Assembly: GCF_037975245.1 (NCBI RefSeq)
Contig: NC_092563.1
Span: 7,437,501-7,501,500, forward strand
DNA length: 64,000 nt
Direction of reading: 5' to 3'
Origin: Apostichopus japonicus
Lineage: Eukaryota; Echinodermata; Holothuroidea; Aspidochirotida; Stichopodidae
The position numbers were made by a program, and so were the translations under genes. This document shows positions 23,561 to 38,700 of this stretch, in pieces. The notes below the pieces were generated by a model. The model saw only the letters and a program-made list of their open reading frames with translations, was not told the origin of the DNA and ran no database searches. Every line of letters starts with the position of its first letter. Position 1 is the first letter of the stretch.

Positions 23561-26430
23561 TGCGTATCAGCTGATTATGAGTCCAAACTGAGGGTTTAAC
23601 AAATACAATAGGATTAACTAGGCTATTAAAAAATATTATTTCATTTTTCTGAGAATTTTTACATAAATTTACTTTACATTGAAATAGGCTAAACACGCCG
23701 TACATAAAATGCTAAATTTAAAAGGGAAGAAAAAATATGACTGCTTAGGTTAAGCAAATATTGCACACATACAAGATGGCATATACAGATATTATTTGTG
23801 AAAGCTATTGTATCTACCACAGCAGCTTACAATGACTATTGTACAAAAAAATAAAACAAAATCATATTTACTTGTGGTTGGTTACTCTTTAAATCTGCAG
23901 TTAAGACTTAAAACACACAGCAGCAAGTAATAGAAACAAAGGAAATGCTCCCTGAAGACTGAAACAGTCTTCGAACTAAATCTGCAACGGACCACCCGTT
24001 ATACTTCAGAGACATTCCATAAGGTGTCCATACAGTCAGTGTGGGATCAAATTTGTTTTCTTAATGTAAAAGAAAACAATTACTTTAATAAATTTGACAG
24101 TGTTCTCTCACTTCACTCCTGAGTTTAAAAAAAAAAAAAAAGCTGCCTTAATATGCTTTCTTAAGTACCAAATTTTTAAAAATCAGGCTGATAAAATAAT
24201 TAGCTTAATAAAACACCAGATAAAATGTGATCCTGTTAAAACAGGCTACACAGCCAGAATAGATTTCTGCATTTGGACTAAAAATACTGAATTTGTTAGT
24301 AAGTGTTCGTGAGCAGAAAGAAGGAACTCGGTCAGTTACTGACGTAAAAAAAAGTGTTGATCGTTGGACGTCCTCCTGATTACATAAAAACAGAAGAGGA
24401 TTTTAAGGGAATCACCTAGAGCAGATGTCTAACTTCCGATCTCAGTTTTCCTGAGCGTACACCAAATCAACAAGAGTATAACCCACAAATGAATGTATTA
24501 AAAAATATGACCATCTTAGGGAAATCATCCTGGTAATTATCATCAAATGAAATTTAAAATTGCTAACTATTTAATGATTCAGATTAATTCTATAATTTCT
24601 ACTATTATGTTTTATAAACAACAAAGAAATGCCAATTAATAAAAATAATTTTTCTATTTTTTTACTTTATTACCTGAAATGAAGCTTGACTAGCCATGCT
24701 GATGAATTGCATTGTTTACGGAATTATTCAAATAACATCCAAAATTGATGAATTGCATTGTTTACGGAATTATCGAATAACATCCAAAACTGACCAAAGT
24801 CCAACTCGAAAGGCAAATTCTACTCTAAATTGACTCAAGAGATATCGAATCTAGAAACATACTGACATGCAACCTTTACGATAGGATGAAAATAATATAA
24901 GAATGTTTATTACTTACTGCTTAGAAAAATTATGTCTGGGGCTATGTGCAGGTGACATTCGCATATTTCTGCAAGTAACTGCTGCGTCAAAATGTGACAA
25001 AAATAATCACCTGTGAATCATCTTTGATTATTATTAACTGCGATATTACCTTTCTCAGAAGGAAGGAGCTGACTAATAAAGTGCACCACAATGGTTAAGT
25101 GACCACCGCTAAAAGCTATCTAGCTTGCTTTAGTACATATATCATTCAAGTCTCTATACTTGTTTCTTCGCTTAAATGGAAAAACTCAAAGCTGGCAAGT
25201 TACAGGGTCTTCCTTAATCTGTACCAATATTAATCTCTTGTACTCTGCAAAATTCAAATCAAACACACAGCAGGTTCATCAGGCCCAGTCTGAATGTCAA
25301 TCAATTTTGACCACTTCATACTTAAAATGAGGGTAAATCGCTGAATTAAAAGCATACAATGTAACGATGTAAACTTGAACCTCACCTCAAGAATGGATGC
25401 ATTAAGGGGTAGGTCTCACTAACTCTGTGCTAGTACCGCATCAAGAGAGAACATACCTAATCCATTAAAGGGTGTGAAGACTCGCGCAAAAAGAAACGTC
25501 TGATGCCGGTAATCTGACCTAGTTTCAAATGAGGTGTAACAGAAGTGTTAGACACCACCATCGATCACAGAAAATACACACAGCTTGCTACCGTCGGTAC
25601 TTGACACTAGTGTATAGTCAGTACATACAGCTGCGGTCAATACCCACAGCACAGATAGAGCGATGGACATCTGCTAAAGATAACAAGGTGTCACGTTTCA
25701 TTACTGTCTGCATTTTGTAGCGACACGAACAAAACGTCACTTGCAAGCAACACAAAGTTAACTTTTTCAGATATTTCTCTTACTGTCTCTTATTAGCCGG
25801 GATGACTAAATATATCGACCGAGGGAACTACTAAATGCTGATCATGTTCAGAAGAGAGGAGAAAACATACGAAGATTGTTTCCAATTGGAAAACACATTT
25901 AGGCCAACTTCTTAGTTTAGCTTTTATGAATTAACTGTATATAATTCGTCTCTGGTATGGCTGAGCAGATGTAATGGTTTTACAAGGTTTTTACAATGGT
26001 TTTACAACAGAGAACAATGACCCATTGTTGTTAGAGCAATGAAGGCTGAGATTAAAACCAACAGTGGGAGCCACTAGAAGCAGAACTTCTTCACTAGATA
26101 GCTCTGATCTAAGCAATCACTGATTTTGATGAACAAAGCTGACAAGACTACATAACGGAGCCCTTTTGTACATACTTATCTGCTGGCCTCTAAAAAAAAT
26201 CTGCGTTAATATGGCAACCTGTGGCAATTCTGCTGACGACAGCTGGAAATCCATGGTAAGGGCTTGTAGTAGGTGGCAGTCCCTGCTTCCTCCAGTCCAT
26301 CGGGTGATGTACAGGACTGATCTGCTTTAAGATCTCTTTTGAAACCAGCTGCTACATTTTAAATCCACAAGGAATTAGTTCAGACCATACACTCCAGCTT
26401 AATATGGTCACACCCCGGTCATCTTCATCT
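23561..26430. other. PCIF1 3' UTR and convergent spacer
   Basis: PCIF1 ends at 26431 on the minus strand, so its 3' UTR runs leftward into this stretch. It contains one truncated TTAA element (25469-25772) and a 50-bp tandem pair at 24699-24790 (TGATGAATTGCATTGTTTAC). No further gene is visible. Confidence 0.5.
25469..25772. mobile_element. TTAA-type miniature element, copy 1, right end lost
   Basis: Begins AGGGTGTGAAGACTCGCGC directly after TTAA (25465-25468) and runs, closely similar to copies 2 and 3, to GTTAACTTTTTCAGAT, where similarity stops and the right inverted repeat is missing. Confidence 0.8.
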
Positions 26431-26740
26431 TCAATCCGGTTTGCTTTCTGCCGCTTTGAAGTCCTCTGATTTGAGGGGTACCGAGGAGGAGGAGGAAGAG
26501 GAGGAGGGCTGGTTGTTCGTTGCATCCTCTGTTTCCTTCTCCAGATCTATTTTCCTGATTTTACTGTCCCTCCTCTGAGGGGTTCTGTGACTATTGTTCA
26601 ATGCCTCTTCATTTCCCATTTGGAAGGCATCCAACAGCGCCCTCACCTTCTTCTCGTTCGGTCCCCAGATTTTAAATCCGGCGTCGTTCTGAAGGAACAT
26701 GACTATGGTGCCATGGACTGCTTTGATATGCACACTGGAG
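26431..26740 (-). CDS. PCIF1: PCIF1 coding exon 14 (terminal)
   Basis: Acceptor CAACTTCCAG, chosen over a second CAG 6 bp further on because it keeps the family spacing. Encodes [19 protein letters not shown], then a charged and Ser-rich tail with an eight-Ser run, and TGA at 26433-26431. Confidence 0.95.
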
Positions 26741-29700
26741 CTGGAAGTTGAAACCAAACAAAAAATTTTAAGTATATCAAAGGGTGTGAAGACTCGCGCA
26801 ATAAGAAAGGTCTAATGCCGGTAATTTGACCTAGTTTCCAATGAGGTGTAACAGAAGTGTTAAACACCACCATCGATCCCAGAAAATACACACACAGCTT
26901 GCTACCGTCGGTAATTAGACACTAGTGTAAAGTCAGTACATACAGCTGCGGTCAATACCCACAGCACAGTATACAAACGATACAGCGATGGACATCTCAG
27001 GTCCAGCTAAAGATAACAATTAAGGTATAACGTTTCATTACTGTCTGCGTTTTGTAGCGACACGAACAAAACGTCACTTGCAAGCAACAGTAAGTTAACT
27101 TTTTCAGATGGCCGAACACGGTTTGGGGCGAGTCTTCGATGGCTTTCAAGTGGAAGGCAGCAGAATCTGGAACCTGATTCATGTTAAATAATTATCACAA
27201 TCTTCTATAAGTTATATTTTTTACCATATTTTGATAAAAAGTTCCAACCCTTCACTTCCCAATAAAGCGATCTTTTTCCTTTGGACAGACGTCATCTCTA
27301 TGCCAATAGTTGTCACCTAAAACTACGCAAACATTCTATTACAATCCGACCACATTATGTACCCAAATCCTTTATGCAGAAATTAACTAGATGCTAAGGT
27401 CAAAAGGTCAACCCTACCCGATGTCAGTGACTAATATTGCCAGTTTTTCCCTTTTTGAGTATCTGGCCAATAAAAGGACATGTTTCATTTCTCTTTACAC
27501 AATCATGTTCTTTCTTTCTTCTCTCCATCCCTTGTCTACTAATCCCCTTACATCTATCTCTTGTGTTCACCATTGCTCATTAACCTGTCTGTATTCTGTG
27601 TGTGTTTTTGTCCCTTCTGTTACTGTTACTTGTCATTTAGCCTTTGAAGAAGATCCTGTTAGGATCGAAATGTCAGGCCAACTTTCTTTTACACAATCAT
27701 GTTCTTCAACGGAAGAGCAATTCCCTGTCAATATTGAAACTACACATCAGCAAAGGAAAAGCTCAGAATTCATGCATATTAAAGATTACTACCCACCTCT
27801 GGCAGTAATGTTGAGCCCCGCTCCTGTACTCGTGCTCAAAGGCAGGGAACGTGACCTGTCTTCTTTTGAATCTATCAATAAAAGGAAGATTTAACCAACC
27901 AATCAAAACAGTTGAATACTCTGTGATAAAGAAAGTCTGTTGCATTTCAGTTCTCGAGTTAAAAGCAATGTTTTTGTTCTTATCTCCAGGAGGTGGAGGG
28001 AAGTGTGAAAACCAGGCAATATCTTTCTGCCAAACTTTCTAAGTGACAATTCTGATCTGAAATCATCAACACAGCACTGCATGAGCCCTACAGGTTATTC
28101 GCTCAACCAGTTGTGTGCTTTGGCTTTGTATAACAAGTAAACTGAAGGTAATTTAGCTGAAAATAATAAAAGCAAAAAAAAAAAAAAAAACATTTCTTTA
28201 TCTTATATTTCTTGTAAGCTACCTTAGCTAGCTAGCACACAGGCCTTAATATAGAACACATATAACGGATGGTATCAGGGGAGGACTTCTTCCTTCTCAC
28301 ATAGCAGTTATCTGTGGACTGATATCTCTTACATCAATTCCAAGAAACTACTCACCGGCTTGCTTCTAGCATCCTGAGTGCCTCTGGCACAGGATTCCTC
28401 CAATCAGGAATAAAGACAGTGATCGACATCGGTTCTGTCGTCCCTCCCAGCAGTTTCTAGTGAGTTTACGAGGAAGAGGACCTTTTTAGATAAATGCTTT
28501 CAAACGACAGTATCAGACAAATCAACAACTGAAGCTGCTACCTGGATATGCGAGCAAAGCCAGAGTTGGGACCATCTAGAGTCCAGAGAGCAAATCATTC
28601 CTGCATTCCTGTTTAAGCATACACATCAAATTCCTACTTTCTTGTATTATGAGACCAAAGTTGCATGAAGAAATACCTTAATCAATTAGAGGAATTTTGT
28701 GTTTTTTATCCGTCTTTCTCGAGAGTTTTGTTTGTTTATCCATCATCTGTAAGGAACGTTCCGTCTGTCTGCAGTAACTCAGGTCCCTTAATTTCAAAAG
28801 TAAAGTGACTCGATGAAGTTTTTTTTTTACTCTTTCGAGACTAAAATTCACTCAAAATGAAGTGATTTTTTACATTTTTCCTTTTCTTTGAGTTTTCTCT
28901 TGAACGGTGGGGAGTGGGGGGGGAAACATGGCACAAAGTTTCACAACGTAACCATCTGCAACCAAAAACAACCTTTTAGGAAAGGTGCTTCACCCCAGAC
29001 ATGAATCACATATTCTGCATATGAACGGTACGACAAACTGTCAGACGGAACGCTTCAGAAGGAAACTTACCTGTTTTTATTTTTATCTGATATCTGTACA
29101 AGTTGGAATTTGCAATACCATATTTCTCAACTTTTAATATAAGTATAGTTTTTACAGAGAACTCCAGTAACTATTGATAGGAGGCCTCTCTTACCTCAAA
29201 ATGCCTGACCATGCTTTCCATGAGTTCTTCTCCGAACGGGGGGTTAGCCTCGAAGGAGCCACTGAACGGATGGAAATCTAACATGGGACTGTCAAATAGA
29301 ATGGACCGTACATTGATGAAGGATATAAGAATGCCTTCTCTTCCTTTAGTTTAAAACATTCATCTTGTGACTGAGGCTACATGGTCAGTGAGGAAAAAAG
29401 TACAGAGCTGGCTGCAGTAATACCAAGCATATTTTTACTTTTCTATTTTGTCTTAGCATAAGGCTTACATCCCGTCAGGGTGGGTTTGCCGGGTCTGGGG
29501 TAACCTCCAATTATTTTTGCCTAATCAGCTCTCTTCTCTCTTTTAAAGCTTCCAAATTTTTGAACTGCTTGTCTTCAATCTCATTGTTACTTTAAATTCA
29601 TCGATTGTCTGTTTTTCCCAATCAAAAAAAGAAGTTCCAATTAACCCGCAGGAGCCATGCCTTGCACGGCTTGAACAGGTCTTTCACTCTGACCATGCAC

Positions 29701-32700
29701 CAAGCTTTCCTTCTCATTGATGCACATTGATTTAACCTTTGACTGGTACTAAAATGTGAGGGGTCAGCGCTGTAAGAACTTTGACTGAGATAAACAGCCT
29801 TACTGTTTTTCTAGTGTCCTTCATATGTTCAACTTCTACTGTAATATGTTATTTTGTATTTATCTTGTACAAACATATGAGAAATAAATTTGAAATTGAA
29901 AAATTAAAAAATCATATTTGTATGGTCAAGTTATATACTACTTTCAGTAAATAAGACTGCACACCTTGATGATATGGTCAAGAGTCGTTGAATCGAAGTG
30001 GACTTGAAGATTGATTGCTGACATATATTGATCGATAAACATACATAACTAGATCCACCTAACTCTAAAACGACTTTATGAAATTGACCTAAATCTTTCA
30101 AAAACAGCTCAATAAATTTTAATCACATATCTTATCGAATTAAAGTCATTTTCGATATGAACAAAATAATCCGTTCAATGATTTTGGGCGAGGGAAAAGA
30201 CATAAAATGGCGTTCTTTCGCTACCACTCACCCTCTAGATCCAAAATAACCGTCCGTATCAGGGAATGCAGAGCAGTACTGTTTAAAGTAGCAGTTGAGA
30301 GGCGATGCAAACCATTCAAAGGTTACGCCAAACTGTTCACTGAGTGTCTTCAGGACTCTGGCAGGTAAAGCACCTTGTTGGCTGTGCCCCTCAGATTCAC
30401 CAGTACCGAAATATGTCTAGAGGTAGTAATGAAAAAATAGTACCAATCAAACTTGGCAGGCAGATGGTGGGGAGGAGGGGACAGGGGGGGGTGATGGGGG
30501 CAGAGAGATGTATTCAATGGAGTGAGCACTGGGCAGAGAAAAGAGATATAGAACAGGCCAAGGCTAAGAATGTTACCTACTTGATATTCATGGATTCCAA
30601 TAATATTCATCAATAAATCTGCTTTTAAATTGTCTACTTGCTTCTAGTACAAGTGTGGTGTGTTGTAAAGATGATTTTAGAAATGTGAAGACCCTAGCTA
30701 CCGATACGGTAGGAAAACATTACGGTGTCATGAATGTCCAAGCTACAACCATGTGAATAGCAAACATTACATTACAAGGACAAAACAGGTCAATACACAA
30801 ATTATGTAAAACAACTACTTATTACTACTCCTGTAGAATTATATTACAGTTGTATGGTTGTATTAGCATCCTAAAGATATATGCAATATTACACAGACAT
30901 TGTAAGATTCACACCAGAATACTAAATGATGAATAGTCCTGCTGAACCCTTCAACGATACTTGAGATTGATCCCTTAAAATAAACAGTGAATTTTAGAAG
31001 CGGATGTCTGTGGAAATGATGGCTTTACCTGGTATCTTCGTAATAAGCACCATACTCTCGGCAAGAAATTATGACGGAATGGGTCTTCCCTGCAATGGAT
31101 CCTATACAACAAATCCTGCAGGAGAGGAAAGCACAAATGATGAAGAATTGCTCAACCACAATGAGGGATGATTAGTTATCTTAAGGTGTAGCGGGATCTA
31201 TAGCAGAAATGCTATCAGTACACGTTACATTTAATTGTACTAACACATTGAAGGATGATTCTTATGTGTAGCAGGACCCATAGCAGAAATGCTATCAGTG
31301 CATGTTACATATAATTGTACCAACACATTGAAGGATGATTCTTATGTGTAGCAGGACCCATAGCAGAAATGCTATCAGTGCACGTTACATTTAATTGAAC
31401 CAACACATTGAAGGATGATTCTTATGTGCAGCAGGACCCATAGCAGAAATGCTATCAGTGCATGTTACATTTAATTGAACCAACACATTGACTCCAATTA
31501 ATCCAGAACTCAGCTGCGCGTATTGTAACTCATTCTCATAAGCATTGTCATATCCACCCTGTCTTAAAAAACCTGCACTGGCTACCTGTAAAATATTGTA
31601 TTATGTATAAAATTCTCCTTATTGTTTATAAATCACTTAAAGGACATGGTCCAATGTATATTTCTGACTTATTACATATTTATGTCCCCTCTCGTAATCT
31701 AAGATCCAGCTCGCAATTTTTATTATCTGAAATTAAGTCCAAACATTCTTGGGGGGATAGGTCATTTATTGTTTCTGCCCCTCGCTTATGGAACCAACTC
31801 CCCTTAAAAATCAGACAAGCAGCTACTCTCTCTAACTTTGAGAAGAGCATCAAATCCCACTTAATGACAAAAGCTTTTATATAATCTTGTACCATTAAGT
31901 TTTTCTTCTGTCATTGTTTTGTATTTTTCTGCATTATTTGTATCATTTCTAATTGTTAATTGCGCCATGAACATTCTTTGAGTGGTGTGTGCGCATTTTA
32001 AGTCGTATTATTATTTATTATTATTAACTAACACATTGAAGAATGATTCTTATGTGTAGCAGGACCCAATAGCAGAAATGCTATCAGTGCATGTTACATT
32101 TAATTGTACTTTAACATTGAATGAAGGTTCTTATGTGTAGCAGGACCCATAGCAGAAATGCTATCAGTACACTTTACATTTAATTGTACCAACACATTGA
32201 AGGATGATTGAATCATGATTCTTATGTGTAGCAGGTCCGATAGCAGAAATGCTGTCAGTGCATGTTACATTTCATTCACCCTTTTTTCTGAGCCAATGCC
32301 CTTAAAACGCAAGGCATTCATCAATCAAAGTGACTGGATAACTAGTTTAAGATAGTCCATTCAGTCAGCCCTTAAGACACAACAGGAATACTAATAAGAT
32401 TATTCAAGATTGTTACGGTCGATGTACCATATAATATGTAATTCATTTCATCAATATCCATTTCATGGTCAGATGTCACGTTTGTTTACATGATGACCAC
32501 AAAATGAGCTCGTTAATGGAGCATGCTACCGAGAGGTTATTTCCACCTGTAGAATGGTGCAAACCAGAAGTTGCTGCCTCTAGGACCATCCCCTTTCCTC
32601 CCTCTTTAAGGTGTACAAGGTTTGCAAGAAAGCCACTACTGCTAGTGTAGCTTTTACACCAATGGAAACTTTTAAATATACACAGGCCCCAAAAGTAGCG

Positions 32701-35700
32701 ACAGACCTTGCAAGCCAGACGGCTCCACTGGTTCATGTTTACTCACCAGTTTTTTAAGATGCTGCTTACTAATCTTCAGTCTGTCCCCATTGTTGTACCT
32801 TAGCACCGTCATTTCTCCATCTTCCTGGACGTCGACGTTAGGTAGGCGGGGACTAGGGACCATCATTTGGATTGCATAACATTGGTATTTCTTCTTTGGG
32901 GGAGCTTTATCTGTTTCTGGGGGTTCTGTTGAAAAAAAAAAAAAAAAGGTAAAAAAAGGAACATTTTTTGTCTTAAATAGCTCTCTTGAATATATGAATT
33001 TGCATTCATCATAGAACTAAATTTCATGTACAGTACTGCCAATAAGTAACTTGGTAAATCGCACTCTTTTTTGCGCTCAGTGCATTTAACCACGCTCTAT
33101 CTTTTGTTAAAACCCGCATTAAAATGCCGGTAATTGCGGGGAACTGTTTATTAGAGCACAGATTCCGTCGGAAGGCTTCCCTAATTCTATTCATGCCCGC
33201 TAGAAGTGTGAAGTTCATTGTTACCATCAGACGGTCAATGGCTGTAATCCTACTTAATTCCTTCCAATCCGGTAACAAAAGAATATCGATCGTCGCTGGT
33301 AGAAGGAAGACCGAACTACCGAAGGTTTATACTCGGTCAAGAGAAGGGATAGTGTTAAGCATGTATCTTAAACTGTTTAAATTCAACATACAAATGTCTG
33401 TGCAAAAATATGTGCCCAAAATAGTTGACCATTAAATCCCCCAAAAAAGGAAAATCATTTTACCTGTACGAGGAAAATCATTGGTACAGCAGGCTGTTGT
33501 CTGATGATTTGCATGCTACAGTAATGTACAACATTCTTACAAAGTGCGTGAAACACTTGTTCTTAGTTAAACTTGGCAACTCGCCAAGAAACGATTGTCC
33601 GTGGAACGTCTATACATAGCGAAACAGCGAACAATATCCAATGCACCGAGTCTTGTCTCGTATTCGTTAGCCTATGAACAGTACTCTATAAATCAGTGCA
33701 ACGTTTCTTAGCCTAATGTGCCTAAAGTCCACACAAAACATGAGGCCTGATGTTACTACTAAAAATGATATGTTCCCCCGAAAGGATAAGGCACTAAGTT
33801 TCCTTCTTGCTTTTTATTACTTCTGATAACCAGAACATATCGGGGAATAAAATAAACACGTATAAGAAAGGTTTTCCCCTTCAACATGAAACTATTCTCG
33901 TTTAAAACAAGTTTTACTCGCGCAGCACAGTTCGATTCATAATTTGCATATTACACCAAATTTACTCTCGGCGTTCAGACGGCGGGAAAATGTAACATTG
34001 TGTTCAATGTGTTGTGTCGTTCCCATGGTGCGATGAACTTGGGCAAGTTGCCAAGTTCGAATGTTGATGACCTACTTATGTTCTGTGACCAATGTCAGTG
34101 GGAATTATGTGTGTAAAAACTCGGGTTTTTCCACGTGTTATATATATACATGAAAGTTTTACGTAAGCGGAGCGAATTTCGGGGAGGCTCGTTGATTGTG
34201 AGTAAGCACTTATCTAAGCATCAGTATTTGTGAAAAATATCATAAGGTTTTTCAGATATTCTCTTTGAATATTCCCTCCATATATCTCTCTTTCTTCGTC
34301 CACTCAAAGCTTGACATTTACGCTAATTCTGTTAGGGGGAAATTATCGTAAATATCGCGATAACTTTTGAACCTTTTATCCTGACGGTAAAAAGCAAATA
34401 TCGCCCAGCCCTACCTCCACGCTATGAATAGCGTTGTATCAATCGGTTCACTCCCATTGTGTCGGTGGTGAATAGCGAGCGCGGGGAATTTGCGTTCCTT
34501 TATTTGGAGTGCAGGGAAAGTAGCGTTCCTTTATTTGGAGCAGGGTTAATTACAGTTAAGCTGCGTTTTGCGCTGAATCGCGATTATCTTTACCAAGTTA
34601 CTTATTGGCAGTACTGTACATAAACTGTCATAAATCATTTCATCTGTTTTGCAAGTTGGTTATTTTTTTGTTCGGCAGCATTTTGCTGTACTATACTGGA
34701 TAAACCATTCCATGACACACAAACTGACACTCTTCATGTTTTACTGTTATTTGAAAACCATTGAATTCCTTATTTCATTCTTATTTTTGCAATTTGCGTA
34801 CAGATCGAAACGCAGTACCGAGGACGCCAATCTTGTCAGCCTCGATTAGCTCTATTCTCACTTGGAACTCACAAATAAAGGGGAACTCTGCCAGGGTTAC
34901 GTTCTTTGATTTCTCTTCTGCTTTTAATACTATCCAACCCCATATTCTTGCCAAGAAACTTGTTGATATGAATGTCAGTCATGATCTTATTTTGTGGAGT
35001 TATCGATATCTAACTGGGAGGTCACAGTATGATGAAATCAAAACAGCTAATAGCGTTAGCGTATCTAATGTCATAACTTTCAACACTGGTGTTCCACAAG
35101 GTATGGTTTTAGCCCCAACATTATTCACACTTTATACGTCAGATGTTAGGTCTAGCAACAAGAATTGCCCATTGGTGAAATTTGCCGATGACACTGCTCT
35201 GTTGGGTCTGATATCAAAAGACGACGATACTGCGTACTTGAGTCAGATTGAGGATTTTGTTGACTACAATAAGCATAACTTTTTAGAACTAAATGTCAGT
35301 AAGACGAAGGAAATGGTCATTGATTTTCATACGTCAGAGAAAGTCCACAGGGAGGTAGTTATAGATGGTAGTGTTGTTGAGAGGGTAGATAGGTATAAGT
35401 ATCTTGGAGTGGTGATCGATAATAGGCTCTCCTGGCATGATCATCTAGATGAATTATTGAAGAGATTATATACTAGGATGCATTGCTTTTGTATGTTGTA
35501 CAAATTGTACATTTTTTGTTTCACATTTAGTGGTACTTTACCTTCTATCTGATGTTCTTTCAACAGTTCCCAGTGTTTGGAATGAAGTCTCTTGACTGCT
35601 TCACAGGATAAGTTATACATCTTTGTACATATACCTTCTACCGAACTCTTTGCTGCAGCACACAAATGAGGTCCACACTCTTCCTTTAAATGGGCTAATC

Positions 35701-38700
35701 TTTTCTGAAATTTTACAAATAACAAACATAATAGACAAAAATGAACACTTTTTTCAAAAAAAACCCTGACCAAACTAGAAGACAATGGTTAGTAGTGACA
35801 TATTGCAACATTGATCAATCCCTATTAATAAAGGACACATACACAAAGCATCATACAAACAGGGGCAATCGATGCTTTCCCGAATTCCTCTCAAACATTC
35901 TGAAATGTCTAGAACATATATGCAATGACAAATAACATCACCGTGGGAATGAATAGGGACAGAAATGAGATGCAGTCTAAACTGTCAGGTCCAAAAGGCC
36001 GTAGTTGGGAAGTAGGCTACGGTATAGTTGGTGGTAGTTTTTTTTTGTGAGTTGAGCGCCGATGGCGCGGGAAAATGCATAAGTAATTTGTCCAGAAGGT
36101 AAGGAGTTCCCGAGGTAAGTAAAACATCTCTATTACAATCACAACAAATTATGCAATCTCCAGGAATATCTCTTACAACATTCTGATAACATATGTACCT
36201 AGATGCATCCTAATTTTGCATATAAAACTAAGGGCAGCAGTTATTATTGTGATCAAGTTGATAAGGCTGCAAAGTCATAAATCATCACCAGAAACCTGAC
36301 CCAAACTAAATGAAAGTGCAAAAGAATTTGAGTCATTTCTTCTGATCTTTCAGACAAAAGACTTTGGAGATATAACCTTGTACAGGGCTCGACTTCCGGA
36401 CTAACTACACCATGCCAGTGGCCCGTTTCTTTGATATTTCAACATTTTTAAACTCATTACTGTGCAGCTTTTATTCACGGGGGACACAAGGGGATACAGT
36501 AACATTCTACATCTATTGACACTTTTAAGAAGCATTTGAAAACTTATCTTTTTAACAGGGTTGTTGATTTTTTTGATTTTTTTAAAAAAATCAAAAAAAT
36601 CGGATTTTTTTTATTTAAATCAGATTTTTTTTATTTAAATCGGATTTTTTTGATTTTTTTAAAACCACATTTCAGTTGGACCCCATTGTTGCCTACATTA
36701 TCACATATATGCACCCATATCCACCCAGATCATTATATCCCCACATTGGGGATATTATGGTGTTGATCACTTTCAATTTGACCACATGTGACCCACTGCA
36801 GTGGCCATTTAATTCATCCAATTTGAACAAAACAAATGAGAGCAACGTATGGTGGTACCAAAAGTTGGTGGTGATCTCATATAGTTCCTGATATTCTCCC
36901 ATTTGGCTTTTAAACACACTGTGATTGCTATGATGTGGGGATATACGTTGGCGGTTTAACGCCAGCTGATGTCTAGTTTTAATATATAAGCCTTATAGGC
37001 CTATAATATATTCAGAATACTTTGCAGGCTAATTAAACCTGGGCCCTGGGCCTCAATCAATTTCCCATTGAACACACATGACCTAAGGCTACTGCAAGTC
37101 TAAGAATACCAATTCCAGTCATTCACTTGGGGAGCTTGTTTGTGCAAGCACTGTGGGCCTAACACTTCATAGTTTATCCATCAATATACACAGGAAATAC
37201 ATTCTGGTCCACTCCACTAGTGATAATTGGAGATTACACTAACACCTATTGTATTCTGGGGTGTTGTTTGAGCACTTGACTTATGAATTGAAGTGTCATG
37301 ACTCATGCCTAAGACACCTTGTCCATTGGGCCTATTGATTGTGCCATGGATGGAGGTACCTCCATAATTGTACACAGATCACATAGTGACCACTAGTCAT
37401 CCAGTGAGCTCATTGCACTATATCATAATCACATGGACATAGCAGAACATTGCCAAGCCTTAGTCTTATCATATCTCAGCTAGAACACACCTAAATACAG
37501 TATGTCTGGTAGGAAACAGGATGCCATTTGGCATCATTTCAAGAAAATACCATCCAATACCATGACTGGGTGCCGTGCGAAGTGTAACAACTGTGGGCAT
37601 GAATTGCAAGGTCTTGTGAAGAGGATGAAAATTCACTACAACAAGTGCTCAGGGAAGGAAGATGAAGGTGGTGCAAGTACTTCAACGCCTGCTCATGGGG
37701 ATACAACTGGTTACAATGAAAGGAATGGTCACCTCCTGTCTATCACCACTGAGTTGTGCCGCAACAAAACCAACCATGCAATACATCACTCAATATATCA
37801 TATGCATGCATACAACTTTCATGGCATCAAAATATAGCAAACTACATTCCTGATTTTGTAGGGTTTAGCTACAAATTCCAGCGTAATGAGTATGGAAATT
37901 TAGTGTGTGAACGAACTACAGTGTACAGTATGTCTGGTTCAAGTAATCTAGGCCTAGTAATTCTGGTACCACAGAGACTGGAAATAATGAGGGGGGTAGC
38001 CTGAATGTCTTACAATAAATTATTGTGTGTACTCTAATATAGAATTGGTGATTTGCAATGATTTCAAGCAACTATTCACATAAAAAATGGAAAAGTAGTA
38101 AAAGTGATTTAAATCAGTGATTTTTTTGAAAAAAATCATCTGATTTAAATCGCGATTTAAATCAGTGATTTTAATCAAGGTGATTTAAATCAAACAACCC
38201 TGCTTTTTAAGCTTGAGTATGGGCATTAATCTTATTCGTTGTTTTATTCACATTACTGTGCCCATTTTTTTCTGTATAATTATATTTTGATGTTCTTTAT
38301 TGTGGTTTATAACCCTGTCTTATATCATTTTTTACTTTTATTGCTGTTGTTATTACTTTTAGGTTTTTCTGAAGTTTGGTAATTTTATATTCCAGGTATT
38401 GGTTCTTTTTGTACAGTGCTGTTGAGCATGTTTCATTTCATGACAACAGCACTTTAATATATGGTATTTATATATTATTCCATCCTAGTGAGAAGTAGTG
38501 TAAAACTTGATGTAAAACATAACACCAATGTGAATGAGTTGAGACCTACCATATAGTCATCGATAGAGGAGTAGGGTTGCGTCCTTAACCATCTGAAAGT
38601 ATCATCAGCATTCCATTTCACTACCTTCCTGCTCTCTGGGGTGACCGACCTAGGATATTCAAAGAAGGGCAAAACCGTTGCAATGACCGAGAGAATTCAG

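Noticed and set aside
27391-27894. 167-codon plus-strand open frame
   Set aside because: It runs across a retroelement tail and the antisense of PCIF1 exon 13; no coherent protein.
29460-29900. Possible further LINE fragment ending AAATTTGAAATTGAAA
   Set aside because: A LINE-like terminal word is visible, but no coding remnant or target duplication supports it.
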